A stretch of 64,000 bases of DNA from Gordonibacter sp036659115 (GCF_036659115.1 NZ_JAVXDF010000001.1), one strand, 5' to 3'. Counted from the stretch's first letter, positions 16,805-25,665 are shown. Notes: generated by a model from the letters alone, not told the origin. Made by a program: numbers and translations.

Positions 16805-17737
16805 ATGCGCGGGCATATGTTCGCGCTGTTCACGGTGCTGGTGTGGGGTACGACGTTCGTGGCGACGAAAGTGCTGTTGACGGGTTTCTCGCCGGTGGAA
16901 ATACTGTTCTACCGCTTTCTCATCGGATTCTTGGTGCTGCTGGCCTTTCGGCCGCGTCACGTGCGGCTGGGTAACTGGCGGCAGGAGGCGCAGGTGGCGG
17001 CCGCCGGCCTGACGGGCGTCGTGCTGTACTTCCTGTTCGAGAACATCGCCTTGACCACGACTACCGCCAGCAACGTAGGGGTTATCGTGGCGGTGAGCCC
17101 TTTTTTCACGGCTCTGCTGTCCGCCGTGCTGCTGAAGGACGAGCGGCCCCATGCGATGTTCTTCGCGGGGTTCGCCCTTGCCATTGCGGGTATTGCCCTG
17201 ATCAGCTGGAGCGGTTTGGGGACAGGCAGCTTGGTCGGCGACCTGCTGGCCGTTGCTGCGGCAGCTGTCTGGTCATGCTACGCCGTGCTCACCCGCAAGC
17301 TGGGTACGCTTTTCGAGGACCCCATCCAAGCGACGAAGCGCACGTTTGCCTGGGGGTTGGTGCTGATGGTTCCCGCGCTGTTCCTGTTCGACTTCCACTT
17401 CGGCGTGGAGCGCTTCCTTGATCCACTCATGGCGGGGAACCTGCTGTTCTTGGGCGTGGGGGCCTCGGCTGCTTGTTTCGCCACCTGGGGCATTGCCGTG
17501 CGGCTGCTGGGTGCGGTGAAGACGAGCGCCTATATCTATCTGGTGCCGGTGATTACCGTGACCGCCTCGGTGGTTGTGCTTGGCGAGCCGCTGACGATAC
17601 CAATCGTGTTGGGTATCGTGCTGACCTGCGCTGGCTTGGTGCTGTCTGAGCGTGGCAAAGGACGGGTAAAGGCAGAGCTTGGGCCGGACGGAAAAGCAGA
17701 GTCCGCGCCGGACGAGGCGGGGCGGACTCTGCCTTAG
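16805..17737 (+). CDS. EamA/DMT-family transporter
   Basis: 310 residues with ten predicted helices and two EamA repeats: VLVWGTTFVATKVLL at the start of the first and AAAAVWSCYAVLTRKLG at the start of the second. I chose ATG 16805 because GAGGAG sits 6 bases upstream; GTG 16781 is an alternative. The substrate is not predictable. The last codons lie inside an 11-bp inverted repeat (GCAGAGTCCGC, 17696-17732) that may end transcription. It sits between the hydrogenase operon and its protease but is separated from hyaC by a terminator. Confidence 0.85.
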   Translation: MRGHMFALFTVLVWGTTFVATKVLLTGFSPVEILFYRFLIGFLVLLAFRPRHVRLGNWRQEAQVAAAGLTGVVLYFLFENIALTTTTASNVGVIVAVSPFFTALLSAVLLKDERPHAMFFAGFALAIAGIALISWSGLGTGSLVGDLLAVAAAAVWSCYAVLTRKLGTLFEDPIQATKRTFAWGLVLMVPALFLFDFHFGVERFLDPLMAGNLLFLGVGASAACFATWGIAVRLLGAVKTSAYIYLVPVITVTASVVVLGEPLTIPIVLGIVLTCAGLVLSERGKGRVKAELGPDGKAESAPDEAGRTLP

Positions 17738-17954
17738 GTTGATGCTGAGCGACGCGGCTGCGGCGGCACCTGACCTTGGGACGGTGCCAGCCGGGCATTT
17801 CCTGAGGCTTTGCGGCCTAGCGTCTCTCGCGTTCGATGAAGCGTACGAATGCGTCGGCCTGCTTTTCCAAGTAGGGTGCCGTTCGACGTGGCAGCCTACC
17901 GCGAAAGAAAAGCTTCGCTATAATAGAGGCGAGAGAAAAACGAAGGAGGCCAAG

Positions 17955-18389
17955 ATGCCGGCAGGATTGACCGACGAGCAGATAGCAAACGAGGAACGGT
18001 TCCTCGAAGGTATACCGCGGCTGAACATCGGCGCGTTGTTCCTTCCTCCCATCTGGGGTCCGGCTCATGGTTTCTGGGCGTCTATCCTGTTCTACCCGGT
18101 CTGGTTGTTCGCGGACAACACGTTCTATGCGGCCTGGACCGAACGCACGCCGCTCGCGATCATCGTGGCTGCGGTCGTGTTCGTCTCCCTGACGGCGGGT
18201 ACAGTAGCGTTCTCGCTGATCGGACAGCCTTTTGCTGCCCACCGCGCCGCATCGCGCGGCGTTGGCAAGGAGGCGTATCTGAAGCGACAGCGCATCTGGG
18301 CGATGGTCAGCGTGGCCGTAGGACTTGTCATGATCGCTGCGGCGGCGTATTACAACCTGGCTATCCGTCCGACTGTGGGCCTTGTATGA
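17955..18389 (+). CDS. Small conserved membrane protein upstream of hydrogenase protease
   Basis: 144 residues from ATG 17955 with AAGGAGG 6 bases upstream. A TATAAT at 17919-17924 is a plausible -10. After a short acidic N-terminus come GALFLPPIWGPAHGFWASILFYP and three further helices, reminiscent of small DUF2628-like membrane proteins. Its stop overlaps the ATG of the maturation protease (ATGA), so the two are co-translated. I do not know its function; a link with hydrogenase assembly is only suggested by position. Confidence 0.7.
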   Translation: MPAGLTDEQIANEERFLEGIPRLNIGALFLPPIWGPAHGFWASILFYPVWLFADNTFYAAWTERTPLAIIVAAVVFVSLTAGTVAFSLIGQPFAAHRAASRGVGKEAYLKRQRIWAMVSVAVGLVMIAAAAYYNLAIRPTVGLV

Positions 18390-19018
18390 GCGCGGGTTCG
18401 GGTGTGGAAGATGCGAGGGGCGGGGCGATGCCCGTTGCAGGCGAAACCACCGAGGACGCGAGTTTTTGCGACCGGGTCGGCTACCCAAGCGAAGGCGTGC
18501 CGGTGCCCCTGCCCCGCATTGCCGTGTTCTGCGTGGGCAACAAGCTTATGCTGGACGATGGGGTGGGCCCGGCGGTGTATGAAGAGCTGCTGGCACGCTA
18601 CGAGGTGCCGGACAACGTCGAGCTGTTCGATGTCGGCTGTCTGAGTTTTGATATGCTGAACTACGTGAACGATTACGAGGTGATCGTCACGGTAGATGCC
18701 GTGGACGGTACCGGCAAGGAGCCGGGTACCGTGTTTCGTTTCCAGCCCGATGCCATGGCGCGCCATGTCGGTGCTACGGCATCGCTGCACGACCTGAAGC
18801 TGATCGATCTGTTCGATGCCGCCTTCCTGCTGGGCTACGAAGCGGAGGGGCTGTGCTTGGGTATGCAGGTGGAGAATCCCTCGCCTGCGTTGGTGACCAT
18901 CGGGTTGACGCCGAAGGTAGATGCGGCCCTACCGCTGTTGGTGGAGACGGTGGCAGGCGAGCTAGCGCGTTTCGGGTCACCGCTCGTGCCGCGCATGCAG
19001 GTCGATACCGCTTTCTGA
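18386..19018 (+). CDS. [NiFe] hydrogenase maturation endoprotease
   Basis: 210 residues. The core begins at IAVFCVGNKLMLDDGVGPAV, the GN-L--DDG-G signature of the HyaD/HybD/HycI peptidase M52 family, and continues DVGCLSFDML and VDAVDGTGKEPGTV, with SLHDLKLIDL near the substrate-binding region. It trims the C-terminal peptide of the large subunit once nickel is in place. The first ~45 residues are an extra N-terminal extension. The gene is about 2.4 kb from hyaC, in a different transcription unit, and overlaps the membrane protein gene by 4 bp. Confidence 0.88.
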   Translation: MSAGSGVEDARGGAMPVAGETTEDASFCDRVGYPSEGVPVPLPRIAVFCVGNKLMLDDGVGPAVYEELLARYEVPDNVELFDVGCLSFDMLNYVNDYEVIVTVDAVDGTGKEPGTVFRFQPDAMARHVGATASLHDLKLIDLFDAAFLLGYEAEGLCLGMQVENPSPALVTIGLTPKVDAALPLLVETVAGELARFGSPLVPRMQVDTAF

Positions 19019-19081
19019 TCTGCCCTTAAGTGTTTGCTTGCGAGGATGTTGTTCGCGGTTCGGGCGCGTCCGGCGCGCCTG

Positions 19082-20788
19082 TTATGCCGGCATTTCCTCG
19101 TCGACGGCCTCGGTGCTTAAAAACCGCGTCTCGAACTCTGCTGCCGGAACGGGTCGCGACACCAAGAACCCTTGGATGATGTCTGCTCCGATAGCGCGCA
19201 CGGTATCGAGCTCGATACGCTCTTCGACGCCTTCGACGGTCACTTTGATATTGACGCTGTGGCAGAGCTCGATGACGGCATCGATGAAGGCACGGTTGAA
19301 TGCCTCGGCTTGGATGTTCTTGATGAACAGGCGATCTATCTTCACGATGTCGGCGGGGGATTGCGACAGCATGCCGAGCGATGAGTACCCGGTGCCGAAA
19401 TCGTCCATGGCAAGCTGTATGCCCAGTTTTCGCAGGCGTTCGAACGTCGTGCGCAGCGCCTCGAGGTCGGTGACGAAGTAGCTTTCCGTCATCTCCAGCA
19501 CGATGCGGTGTGCCGAGGCTCCTGTCGCTTCGAGCGTCCGCTGTACGAACGGCACGAAGTCGGACTCGAGCAGTTGCAAGTACGAGATGTTGATGTTCAT
19601 GATGAAGTCGTCGTGGAGGCGGTTCCACGCTGCGCACTGAAGTGCGGCCTGTTCGAACACCCAGCGTCCAACCGACGCTATCAGCCCGTAAGATTCCAAG
19701 ACAGGTACGAACTCGTCGGGTCCCACGTTGTCGAACCCGTCGGCTTTCCACCGCAGCAGTGCCTCGGCACCTGCGATACGCAGCGTGCGCGCATCGATGA
19801 GCGGTTGGAAGTGCAACGAGAACCCGTCCATGTCGTCGAAGACGGAGGCTTGCAGGCGGTCGCTTAGCTCGAAGCGACGCAGCTTGTCCCGAGAGAGCGA
19901 CGAGGAGAAGAACGAAACGGTGTTCTTGCCGCCGTGCTTACTTTCCTCCAGGGCGCTCTCTGCATGTTTTACCAGCTCTAAACCAGTATTTCCATCTTCG
20001 CCGATCATGACGATGCCGCCTGATGCGGTGCAGAAATACGAGGTGTCGTCGATGGCTTGCGTGCGGTTCGAGAATGCGTGCACGGTTCGGAACAAAGACT
20101 CCATGGTGCTGCGGTCCGCGTCGTCTATGACAACGGCGAACTCGTCTCCGTCGAAGCGGAACGCCGCGGCGTTATCGGGCAGCAGGCGCTGCAGTGTTTG
20201 GGCAAAGTGCCTAAGCACGCCGTTTCCGAAGGCATGGTCGTTGAGCGAGTTTATGCGCGTGAAGTCATCGAGGCCTAAGAGCAGCAGACCTCCGGTTGCC
20301 TGCTCGCGCAGCAGCAGGCGGTCAAGTATCTGCAAACATTTGCTGTGCGTGAACAACCCGGTGATCGCGTCGACTTTCCCCTTGCGCTCGAGGTTCGTGA
20401 TGGCGCCGGCGAACAGGAGGGGTTCTCCGTGCTCGTCGCGTTTGAGCAAGCCGCGGCATACGATCCACAGATGCCCTCCCTGGCGGTTGTGCACCTGGTA
20501 TTCCAAGTCGTGCTCGTCGGTCTTGCCGGACAGCATGCGCTCGATGGACTCGTCGAAACTTGGCAGGTCGCGCTCGGTAACGAGGTGCCGCCAGTGGGGG
20601 ATGAGGCCTTTGAAAAGGTGGTCTGGAAGATCGAAATCGTGCAGCATGTTGTCGGATATGAGCGCCATGTCCGTTTTCATGTCGATAATGTAGAGGTAGT
20701 CTTCGGTGCTGTAGGAGATGGCCTCGTAGAGCAGGCGCGGATCAAGGTCGAACGATTTCAGCGCTTCTTGCGTGTCTATGGGGTTCAC
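19082..20788 (-). CDS. PAS-GGDEF-EAL cyclic-di-GMP phosphodiesterase (degenerate GGDEF)
   Basis: 568 residues from GTG at 20788 (AAGGATG upstream). The N-terminal ~130 residues form a PAS-like domain (EDYLYIIDMKTDMALISDN). The cyclase domain begins VDAITGLFTHSKC, but its signature is DGDEF (near residue 213) instead of GGDEF, so cyclase activity is doubtful. The EAL domain has EALLRW (near 340), EMTESY, DDFGTGYSS, KIDRLFIK and VEGVE, with all usual metal ligands, so phosphodiesterase activity is likely. No membrane helix. An open frame continues far upstream but has no start signal and overlaps the divergent DUF488 gene. Confidence 0.88.
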   Translation of the reverse strand: MNPIDTQEALKSFDLDPRLLYEAISYSTEDYLYIIDMKTDMALISDNMLHDFDLPDHLFKGLIPHWRHLVTERDLPSFDESIERMLSGKTDEHDLEYQVHNRQGGHLWIVCRGLLKRDEHGEPLLFAGAITNLERKGKVDAITGLFTHSKCLQILDRLLLREQATGGLLLLGLDDFTRINSLNDHAFGNGVLRHFAQTLQRLLPDNAAAFRFDGDEFAVVIDDADRSTMESLFRTVHAFSNRTQAIDDTSYFCTASGGIVMIGEDGNTGLELVKHAESALEESKHGGKNTVSFFSSSLSRDKLRRFELSDRLQASVFDDMDGFSLHFQPLIDARTLRIAGAEALLRWKADGFDNVGPDEFVPVLESYGLIASVGRWVFEQAALQCAAWNRLHDDFIMNINISYLQLLESDFVPFVQRTLEATGASAHRIVLEMTESYFVTDLEALRTTFERLRKLGIQLAMDDFGTGYSSLGMLSQSPADIVKIDRLFIKNIQAEAFNRAFIDAVIELCHSVNIKVTVEGVEERIELDTVRAIGADIIQGFLVSRPVPAAEFETRFLSTEAVDEEMPA

Positions 20789-21121
20789 CTCGCATCCTTC
20801 AAGTGGTTCAATCTTTAGTTGTACAGTATACAAGAAATTGCGCGAAAGCGATCGGGCGCTCGCAAAGATGCGCGCCGTCGACTCATCAGGTGCATGAGGG
20901 TGGCTGCTGGGATAGAAGGAACGGGAGCGGCGGTCTCTCGATGCGCTTGCCTTGCGGGGTGCAGTGGCGGACATGGGGGCGTGACCGGGCGTTCCGTGAC
21001 AAAACACCCGCGGTTTTCCGACGGGGCGTTTGCAGAATGGCGATTGTTCCACGGATGGGGCTACACTTCTTTCAAAAGCCCGTGGCTTGTTCTTCGAGCT
21101 GCCGAAAAGGAGATGGATGCC

Positions 21122-21544
21122 ATGAACATCTATACGAACAGCGCCTACGAAACCACCGCCGAGGAGTTCTTCGACAAGCTTACGGCGGAGAAGGTTGACT
21201 TGCTGCTTGACACGCGTTTGAAAAACACGAACCAACTGGCCGGTTTTACGAAAAAGAACGATCTGGAATATTTCGTGCCGAAGCTGCTGCATGCCGACTA
21301 CGTGCATGACAAGTTGTTTTCCCCGGCGCCTACCATTCTTGAACGCTACTTGCATGGGAACATCGGATGGGATGCCTATGCGGATGCTTATCGCGAGGAT
21401 ATGCGCGAGCGCGATGCGGTCGGGCAATTCTTCGAGCGTTATGACGAATACCACCAGGTCTGCTTGCTGGGCACTGCCACGCGCAAGCGTCGTAGCCACG
21501 TCGAGGTGCTGAAAGAGCTGTTGGAGCAGTTCCAGAAGGCCTAG
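21122..21544 (+). CDS. DUF488 family protein
   Basis: 140 residues. It shows the DUF488 pattern VDLLLDTRLKNTNQLAGFTKKNDLEYF, a conserved LLHADYVHDKLFSP segment and a C-terminal VCLLGTATRKRRSHVEVLKELL, where the family has its cysteine (VCLLC or similar), here VCLLG. ATG 21122 is set by AAGGAG 9 bases upstream; the ATG at 21113 would touch it. The function of the family is unproven. It diverges from the EAL gene. Confidence 0.8.
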   Translation: MNIYTNSAYETTAEEFFDKLTAEKVDLLLDTRLKNTNQLAGFTKKNDLEYFVPKLLHADYVHDKLFSPAPTILERYLHGNIGWDAYADAYREDMRERDAVGQFFERYDEYHQVCLLGTATRKRRSHVEVLKELLEQFQKA

Positions 21545-21627
21545 CATACGGCCCCTGGAAGCAGCGGCTCCTGTCGGCTCCTTCCTACGAGCGGGAGCCT
21601 CTGTGTTTGCTCGCCTTGTTTTCCTTC

Positions 21628-21671
21628 TTGCAAAACTAGCACTTGCTAGCTATTATACTAGCAAGTGCTAG
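21628..21671 (+). promoter_or_regulatory. TetR promoter with twin palindromic operators
   Basis: TTGCAA (21628-21633), 17 bp, TATTAT (21651-21656) make a good promoter. Two palindromes flank the -10: CTAGCACTTGCTAG (21636-21649) in the spacer and CTAGCAAGTGCTAG (21658-21671) at the start site, 22 bp centre to centre. Together they also make an 18-bp perfect inverted repeat. This is a textbook site for two repressor dimers on the same DNA face, and the TetR gene starts 21 bp downstream. Confidence 0.85.
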
Positions 21672-21692
21672 TTTTAGAACAAGAGGAGGGTC

Positions 21693-22382
21693 ATGGCGCG
21701 CGAAAACACGAAAGAGCGCATTCTCGAGGAGGCATTCGCCTTGTTCGCCGAACGCGGCTACCATGCGGTGTCCATGCGCGACATTGCGGCTGCGGTGGGG
21801 ATCAAGGACGCCTCGCTTTACAATCATTTTCCCGGGAAGCAGGCGCTGTTCGAGGCGATTCTCGAAGGGGCGATCCAGCGGCTGCGCAGCCATTTCGAGC
21901 CGCGTGGCGTCTTGGTCTGCGTCGAGGACGACAAGGGCGCTTACGAGTGCTTGTCCTTGGAGGGGCTTACCGATCTGGTTCTTGCTACCTTCCGGCCCTT
22001 CTTCGAGGATTCCTTCATCGTGCGTCTGCGTCGCCTCCTGGTGATCAGCCAATTCGAGAGCGAGATGGCGGCGCAGGCTTATCGTCTGGTGTTTGTCGAG
22101 CGCCCTTTGGCGTTGCAGCGCACGGTGTTCGAGCACCTTATGGCCACGGGCGAGTTCGTGCGCGACGATGCCGTCCAGATGGCCGTTGAGTTCTACGGGC
22201 CGGTTTTCTTGTTGCTGCATGCCGGCGTGCCCTGGGGCGAGGCCGCACCGCGCATTGCCGCACACTTGGCGCAGTTCGCAGGCACCCGCCGAGAAGGATG
22301 CGGCGAAGAGAAAGACGCTGTTAGCAAGGATTCTAGCGCGACAAGTGCATCCGATTCAAACAAAGAGAGCAGGGTTTCATGA
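21693..22382 (+). CDS. TetR/AcrR-family repressor
   Basis: 229 residues. The DNA-binding domain is KERILEEAFALFAERGYHAV, SMRDIAAAVGIKDASLYNHF, PGKQALFEAIL. The C-terminal ligand domain is typical in size, with a Ser/Lys-rich tail of about 25 residues. It starts after GAGGAGGG, and its promoter holds twin operators, so strong autorepression is expected. Its stop overlaps the flavodoxin start by 4 bp, making that flavoprotein its likely target. Confidence 0.9.
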   Translation: MARENTKERILEEAFALFAERGYHAVSMRDIAAAVGIKDASLYNHFPGKQALFEAILEGAIQRLRSHFEPRGVLVCVEDDKGAYECLSLEGLTDLVLATFRPFFEDSFIVRLRRLLVISQFESEMAAQAYRLVFVERPLALQRTVFEHLMATGEFVRDDAVQMAVEFYGPVFLLLHAGVPWGEAAPRIAAHLAQFAGTRREGCGEEKDAVSKDSSATSASDSNKESRVS

Positions 22383-22927
22383 AGGCCGTTGTAATGTATC
22401 GATCCAACACCGGGTTCACCCGTCGTTATGCGACCTGGATTGCCGAAGAGCTGGGGTGCGAGGCGATTGATATGGCGGTATCGCCTGTCGATGTGGGTGA
22501 CTTTGACGTGGTGGTGTTTGGCAGCTGGTTCCACGCTGCGCTGGTTCCTGGATCGAAGGAGTGCAAGCACCTGATGGCCGAGCACCCCGATGTGCCGTTC
22601 GTGGTATTCGGCGTGGGCGCGACGAAGCCCGAGGAGACCGAGCAGACGGCCGAGGCGCTTGAACGAACCTATCCCAAGGCTGACTACCCGGACCTGCCGC
22701 GCTTCTACCTGCGTGGGGGGTTCGATTACCCCTCCCTTTCCTTTATGGACAAGATGCTCATGAAGATGATGTTCAAGGAATTGGAAAAGAAGGCGGCCTC
22801 GGGCGATGCTGACGCGGCAGAGGGCCTGGCTGGTATGCGCGAGGGATTCGATGCCACTGATAGGGAGGCTATCGGGCCGCTTGTTGCCTGTGCGAAAGAG
22901 CTTGCGGCGGGCAGAGCCTGCCGGTAA
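22379..22927 (+). CDS. Flavodoxin-domain protein (HemG-like)
   Basis: 182 residues. VVMYRSNTGFTRRYATWIAEEL is a flavodoxin phosphate-binding loop, FDVVVFGSWFHAALVPGSKE and VPFVVFGVG follow as the next FMN-contact strands, and a FYLRGGFDYPSLSFMDKMLMKMM segment resembles the menaquinone-dependent protoporphyrinogen oxidase (HemG) insertion. Oxidoreductase activity with FMN is likely; the partner is unknown. It is co-translated with the TetR repressor, suggesting a stress- or xenobiotic-induced role. Confidence 0.78.
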   Translation: MKAVVMYRSNTGFTRRYATWIAEELGCEAIDMAVSPVDVGDFDVVVFGSWFHAALVPGSKECKHLMAEHPDVPFVVFGVGATKPEETEQTAEALERTYPKADYPDLPRFYLRGGFDYPSLSFMDKMLMKMMFKELEKKAASGDADAAEGLAGMREGFDATDREAIGPLVACAKELAAGRACR

Positions 22928-23063
22928 GCGATAAAATATGCTTACAAGCAGGGTTCGAAGTAGCGTGCGGCAACTCCTGTTGGACTGGAGCTAGCGGACG
23001 CAGTGCCTCATGAGGCTGGGGTTTTCGTCGACATCATGCGCCTCGTGCGGAGAAGAAGCCGGG

Positions 23064-23600
23064 CTACCGGCGCGTTTCGGACTTCTCCACGCATTGCGCA
23101 AGGAAGTCTTTCACGCTGTCGCGCTCCATGTTCAGCGAGATGGAAAGCTCGTCGCACAGCAGGCCCTCCGCCAATTCGAGGTACTTCTTGTCGGTGGCCG
23201 TGATCTGGCGCCCGCTGTCGGTCCTTCGCAGCGTGCGCTCGCGTACGGATTTCATGATGGGGATGAGATCCTTCGGGGCGAACGTCTTGAGGTGACGGTC
23301 GTATTCTTCCCTGATATGCCGATCCAGCAGCACGGGGGTATTCGCACCTGGTCGGAGTGCATCTACGTCGATGCTTTCCGTGTCGGCTATAGAGTCGATG
23401 AGCGAAAGCGCCTCCTTGCGCGTCATGGTGGGCCGCAGTGCGGGAGGTGCCGCGTCGTCGATGGCTACGAAGAGCTTCAGCGAGTTTTCGAACAAAGCGT
23501 GCAGCTCGAAGTAGTCCTTGCCTTCGAAGTATCCTTCTCGGATGCTGACCACTTCGCAGACGTGGTGATGGTAGACGACGATGTCTCCTGGCGAAAACAT
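23064..23600 (-). CDS. CarD/CdnL-family RNA polymerase-binding regulator
   Basis: 178 residues. The N-terminal MFSPGDIVVYHHHVCEVVSI with YFELHALFENSLKLFVAI is the Tudor-like domain that binds the RNA polymerase beta subunit (CarD/TRCF family). The C-terminal half is helical and includes LIPIMKSVRERTLRR and a TATDKKYLELAEGLL stretch, as in CdnL. It probably tunes open-complex formation globally. The gene is monocistronic. Confidence 0.85.
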   Translation of the reverse strand: MFSPGDIVVYHHHVCEVVSIREGYFEGKDYFELHALFENSLKLFVAIDDAAPPALRPTMTRKEALSLIDSIADTESIDVDALRPGANTPVLLDRHIREEYDRHLKTFAPKDLIPIMKSVRERTLRRTDSGRQITATDKKYLELAEGLLCDELSISLNMERDSVKDFLAQCVEKSETRR

Positions 23601-24172
23601 AATGACCTCCGATTGGTCGGATAGGGTAGACGACAGGTGCTGTGTATCGCGTCAGAAAGGTGGCGCAGAACAGTTTAATTTATTATACCAGTTCAGATCC
23701 CTTAAGGCGATGCTCGCGCCCTCGGTGTGCGTAAATGTCTACATGTCTACATGTCTACATGTCTGGAAGTTAAGACAGACGCAGTGCAAGTTCAATTGCA
23801 CTTAAAGTGGCAATCAATCAAAATTAAATTCCGGCAGATTCCGGCAGATTCCCCTCGCTCTGTTTGAGGGGACGGTCGGCTATGGGGCGAAGTCTTGCTA
23901 TAATGAAATACGTAAAAAAGCAACCCGTTGCTATGCCTGGTGCCAGTGAATTCCGCGTAGGATTGGCGATCGATCTTGTGCTGAGGGGCGGGGTGTTGAG
24001 GACTTTGAAGGGCGCGGGCGTGATGAGGGCGCCCAAGACGTTCGCTGTGGCTCATGGGAGTGTGGCTCTGACTGTTGCTCCATCTTGCACTATCAGCTTG
24101 CAAGCAAAAGGTTCAGAGCGGGCGCTTGCGGAGCGCGACCAATAATCGATACGGATCTACGGAGGTATGATT
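23601..24172 (+). other. Intergenic leader between carD and luxR
   Basis: 572 bp without a convincing gene. It contains an octamer tandem repeat (23735-23764), a 10-bp direct repeat ATTCCGGCAG starting near 23826, and a TATAAT at 23899-23904 pointing to the LuxR gene, giving that gene a leader of about 260 bases. A 93-codon open frame at 23864-24145 has no ribosome-binding site and overlaps the -10, so I leave it out. Confidence 0.5.
23735..23764 (+). repeat. Octamer microsatellite ATGTCTAC x3.75
   Basis: ATGTCTAC is repeated three times and followed by ATGTCT, perfect, upstream of the carD start and the luxR leader. It is non-coding and of a kind prone to slippage. Confidence 0.9.
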
Positions 24173-25282
24173 GTGCGGGAATCCTCCACGATGTTCTCCT
24201 TTGAGACAAAGGGAGTCCGCGGTGCTTGCGATGTTGACGAAGATGCCGAGAGTGATCTTCGCGCTGGCGCAGCCTTGCCTGTGTCGGATGTTCTTTTACC
24301 GCTGACTGATGCTGTATTTGAACCAGGAGGGGCGTTTGGGGCTGTTCGGGAAATAGGCGATTCTTGTTCGCGCGACGTGGCGCTTGCTGAATATCATTAC
24401 TATCGTGGCGAGGCTCAAAAATGTTCTGATGTTGTCGAGCCTTATCTCACATCTTGCGATCCCTTGATCCGCCTTGCCTCTTGTTGGCTTTACGGCTACG
24501 CGAACCTTGCGCTCAATCGCACGCCTCTCACGCGCAAAGCGATCGTGCAAGTACATGAGATGTTTGAAGATCTATCGTTTTGTGCATCTCGTCCTCGCCT
24601 TATGGCATCGGCTATCCTTGTTGAGACGGGGTCGGCCACGTTGCTGCATCTTCCGGTTCCAAAGGATATTCCGCCGCTTGCTATGGCGATGTGCGAACTT
24701 CCCGAAGGTTTGCGTCTGTTTGCTGCTTATGTGAACGCTCATCGGCTCTACCTTAGGGGAGACCATGCTGCGTCCATCGGTCTAGCCGAAGGCTCTTTGG
24801 CTTTTTTAACGGCATCACATCCTATTCCTGAAATTTATGTCCACTTGGTTTGCGTTATGAATTATATGAGCTTGCGTCAGGCTGACAAAGCGCGCGAGCA
24901 CTTCATGGCTGCATGGGAGCTTGCTCGCCCCGATGGCCTCATCGAGCCTTTCGGCGAGCATCATGGCCTGATGGGCGGCATGTTGGAGCAATGTCTCAAG
25001 CACGATTGGCCCGATGACTTCAAGCGCATTGTCGATATTACCTATCGTTTTGCTTACGGATGGCGGCGTATTCATAATCAGGCCACGAGTAGCACGGTGG
25101 CCGACACCTTGTCGACCACGCAGTTTACCTGCGCTATGCTGGCAAGTCGTAGCTGGACCAACAAGGAGATTGCGGAGCACCTCGGGTTATCGGCTAGCAC
25201 GGTTAAGACCTATCTCTCTGAAGCATATGCTAAGCTGGGTATTACGCGGCGATGCCAGCTTGCACCTTTTATGCTCAAGTGA
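24173..25282 (+). CDS. LuxR-family regulator with helical-repeat sensor domain
   Basis: 369 residues. The C-terminal helix-turn-helix is FTCAMLASRSWTNKEIAEHLGLSASTVKTYLSEAYAKLGI, the standard GerE/LuxR pattern. The preceding ~290 residues are cytosolic and helical with TPR-like pairs (YHYYRGEAQKCSDVVEPYL, ASCWLYGYANLAL), as in MalT-type sensors; no membrane segment. The start is set by GGAGGT: it touches the ATG at 24167 but is 6 bases before the GTG at 24173. The codon use is AT-richer than that of the flanking housekeeping genes. It lies 383 bp upstream of the giant Tat protein, its probable target. Confidence 0.82.
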   Translation: MRESSTMFSFETKGVRGACDVDEDAESDLRAGAALPVSDVLLPLTDAVFEPGGAFGAVREIGDSCSRDVALAEYHYYRGEAQKCSDVVEPYLTSCDPLIRLASCWLYGYANLALNRTPLTRKAIVQVHEMFEDLSFCASRPRLMASAILVETGSATLLHLPVPKDIPPLAMAMCELPEGLRLFAAYVNAHRLYLRGDHAASIGLAEGSLAFLTASHPIPEIYVHLVCVMNYMSLRQADKAREHFMAAWELARPDGLIEPFGEHHGLMGGMLEQCLKHDWPDDFKRIVDITYRFAYGWRRIHNQATSSTVADTLSTTQFTCAMLASRSWTNKEIAEHLGLSASTVKTYLSEAYAKLGITRRCQLAPFMLK

Positions 25283-25665
25283 TTGGTGCGTCGCAACGGT
25301 GTCGCTCAGTACTCCTGGAGCAGGATGGGGTGATAGCCCGCCATCCGCTGTGATGAAGGTGCTGACGCACACCCTTTCCGATTACTTGTTTTAGCGAGGT
25401 TGTGCTTTTCGTTACATTCGAGAATGCTTGATCCTCCATCTCCGGTTGTACTGTCATGCGCAAGGTTGTTTCAAGGCGCTTTCGAACATCGAAAACACGT
25501 GTTTAAATGCCCGATTTCCTCCTTTGATGGAGGTGGTGCGCCTCAATCGTGCGCTCTATGATAATTCCATTGGGATAACTCGTTTTATCCCCCCTCCAAA
25601 CCATCCTCCGGGGAGATGCGTCTCGTCTTGTTGCGAGCCATTGGACGTAGTAAGGTGGCATTCTT
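25283..25665 (+). promoter_or_regulatory. Candidate control region of the giant surface protein
   Basis: 383 bp with no gene. It holds a perfect 12-bp palindrome AAACACGTGTTT (25493-25504), an overlapping TTTCG/CGAAA pair just upstream of it, and a CCTCC/GGAGG hairpin near 25520. A TATGATAAT near 25557-25565 could be the -10 for the large gene. The palindrome is a candidate LuxR binding site. Confidence 0.4.

Noticed and set aside
20789..21547. Upstream extension of the EAL protein to 821 residues
   Set aside because: The added part is antisense to the DUF488 gene and lacks any domain; the GTG at 20788 has the ribosome-binding site.
22990..23040. Palindrome GCCTCATGAGGC as a terminator after the flavodoxin gene
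   Set aside because: A 4-bp stem with a 4-base loop and only TTTT after several G residues is too weak to call.
23864..24145. 93-codon plus-strand frame before luxR
   Set aside because: No Shine-Dalgarno, no recognisable domain, and it spans the TATAAT that probably starts luxR transcription.
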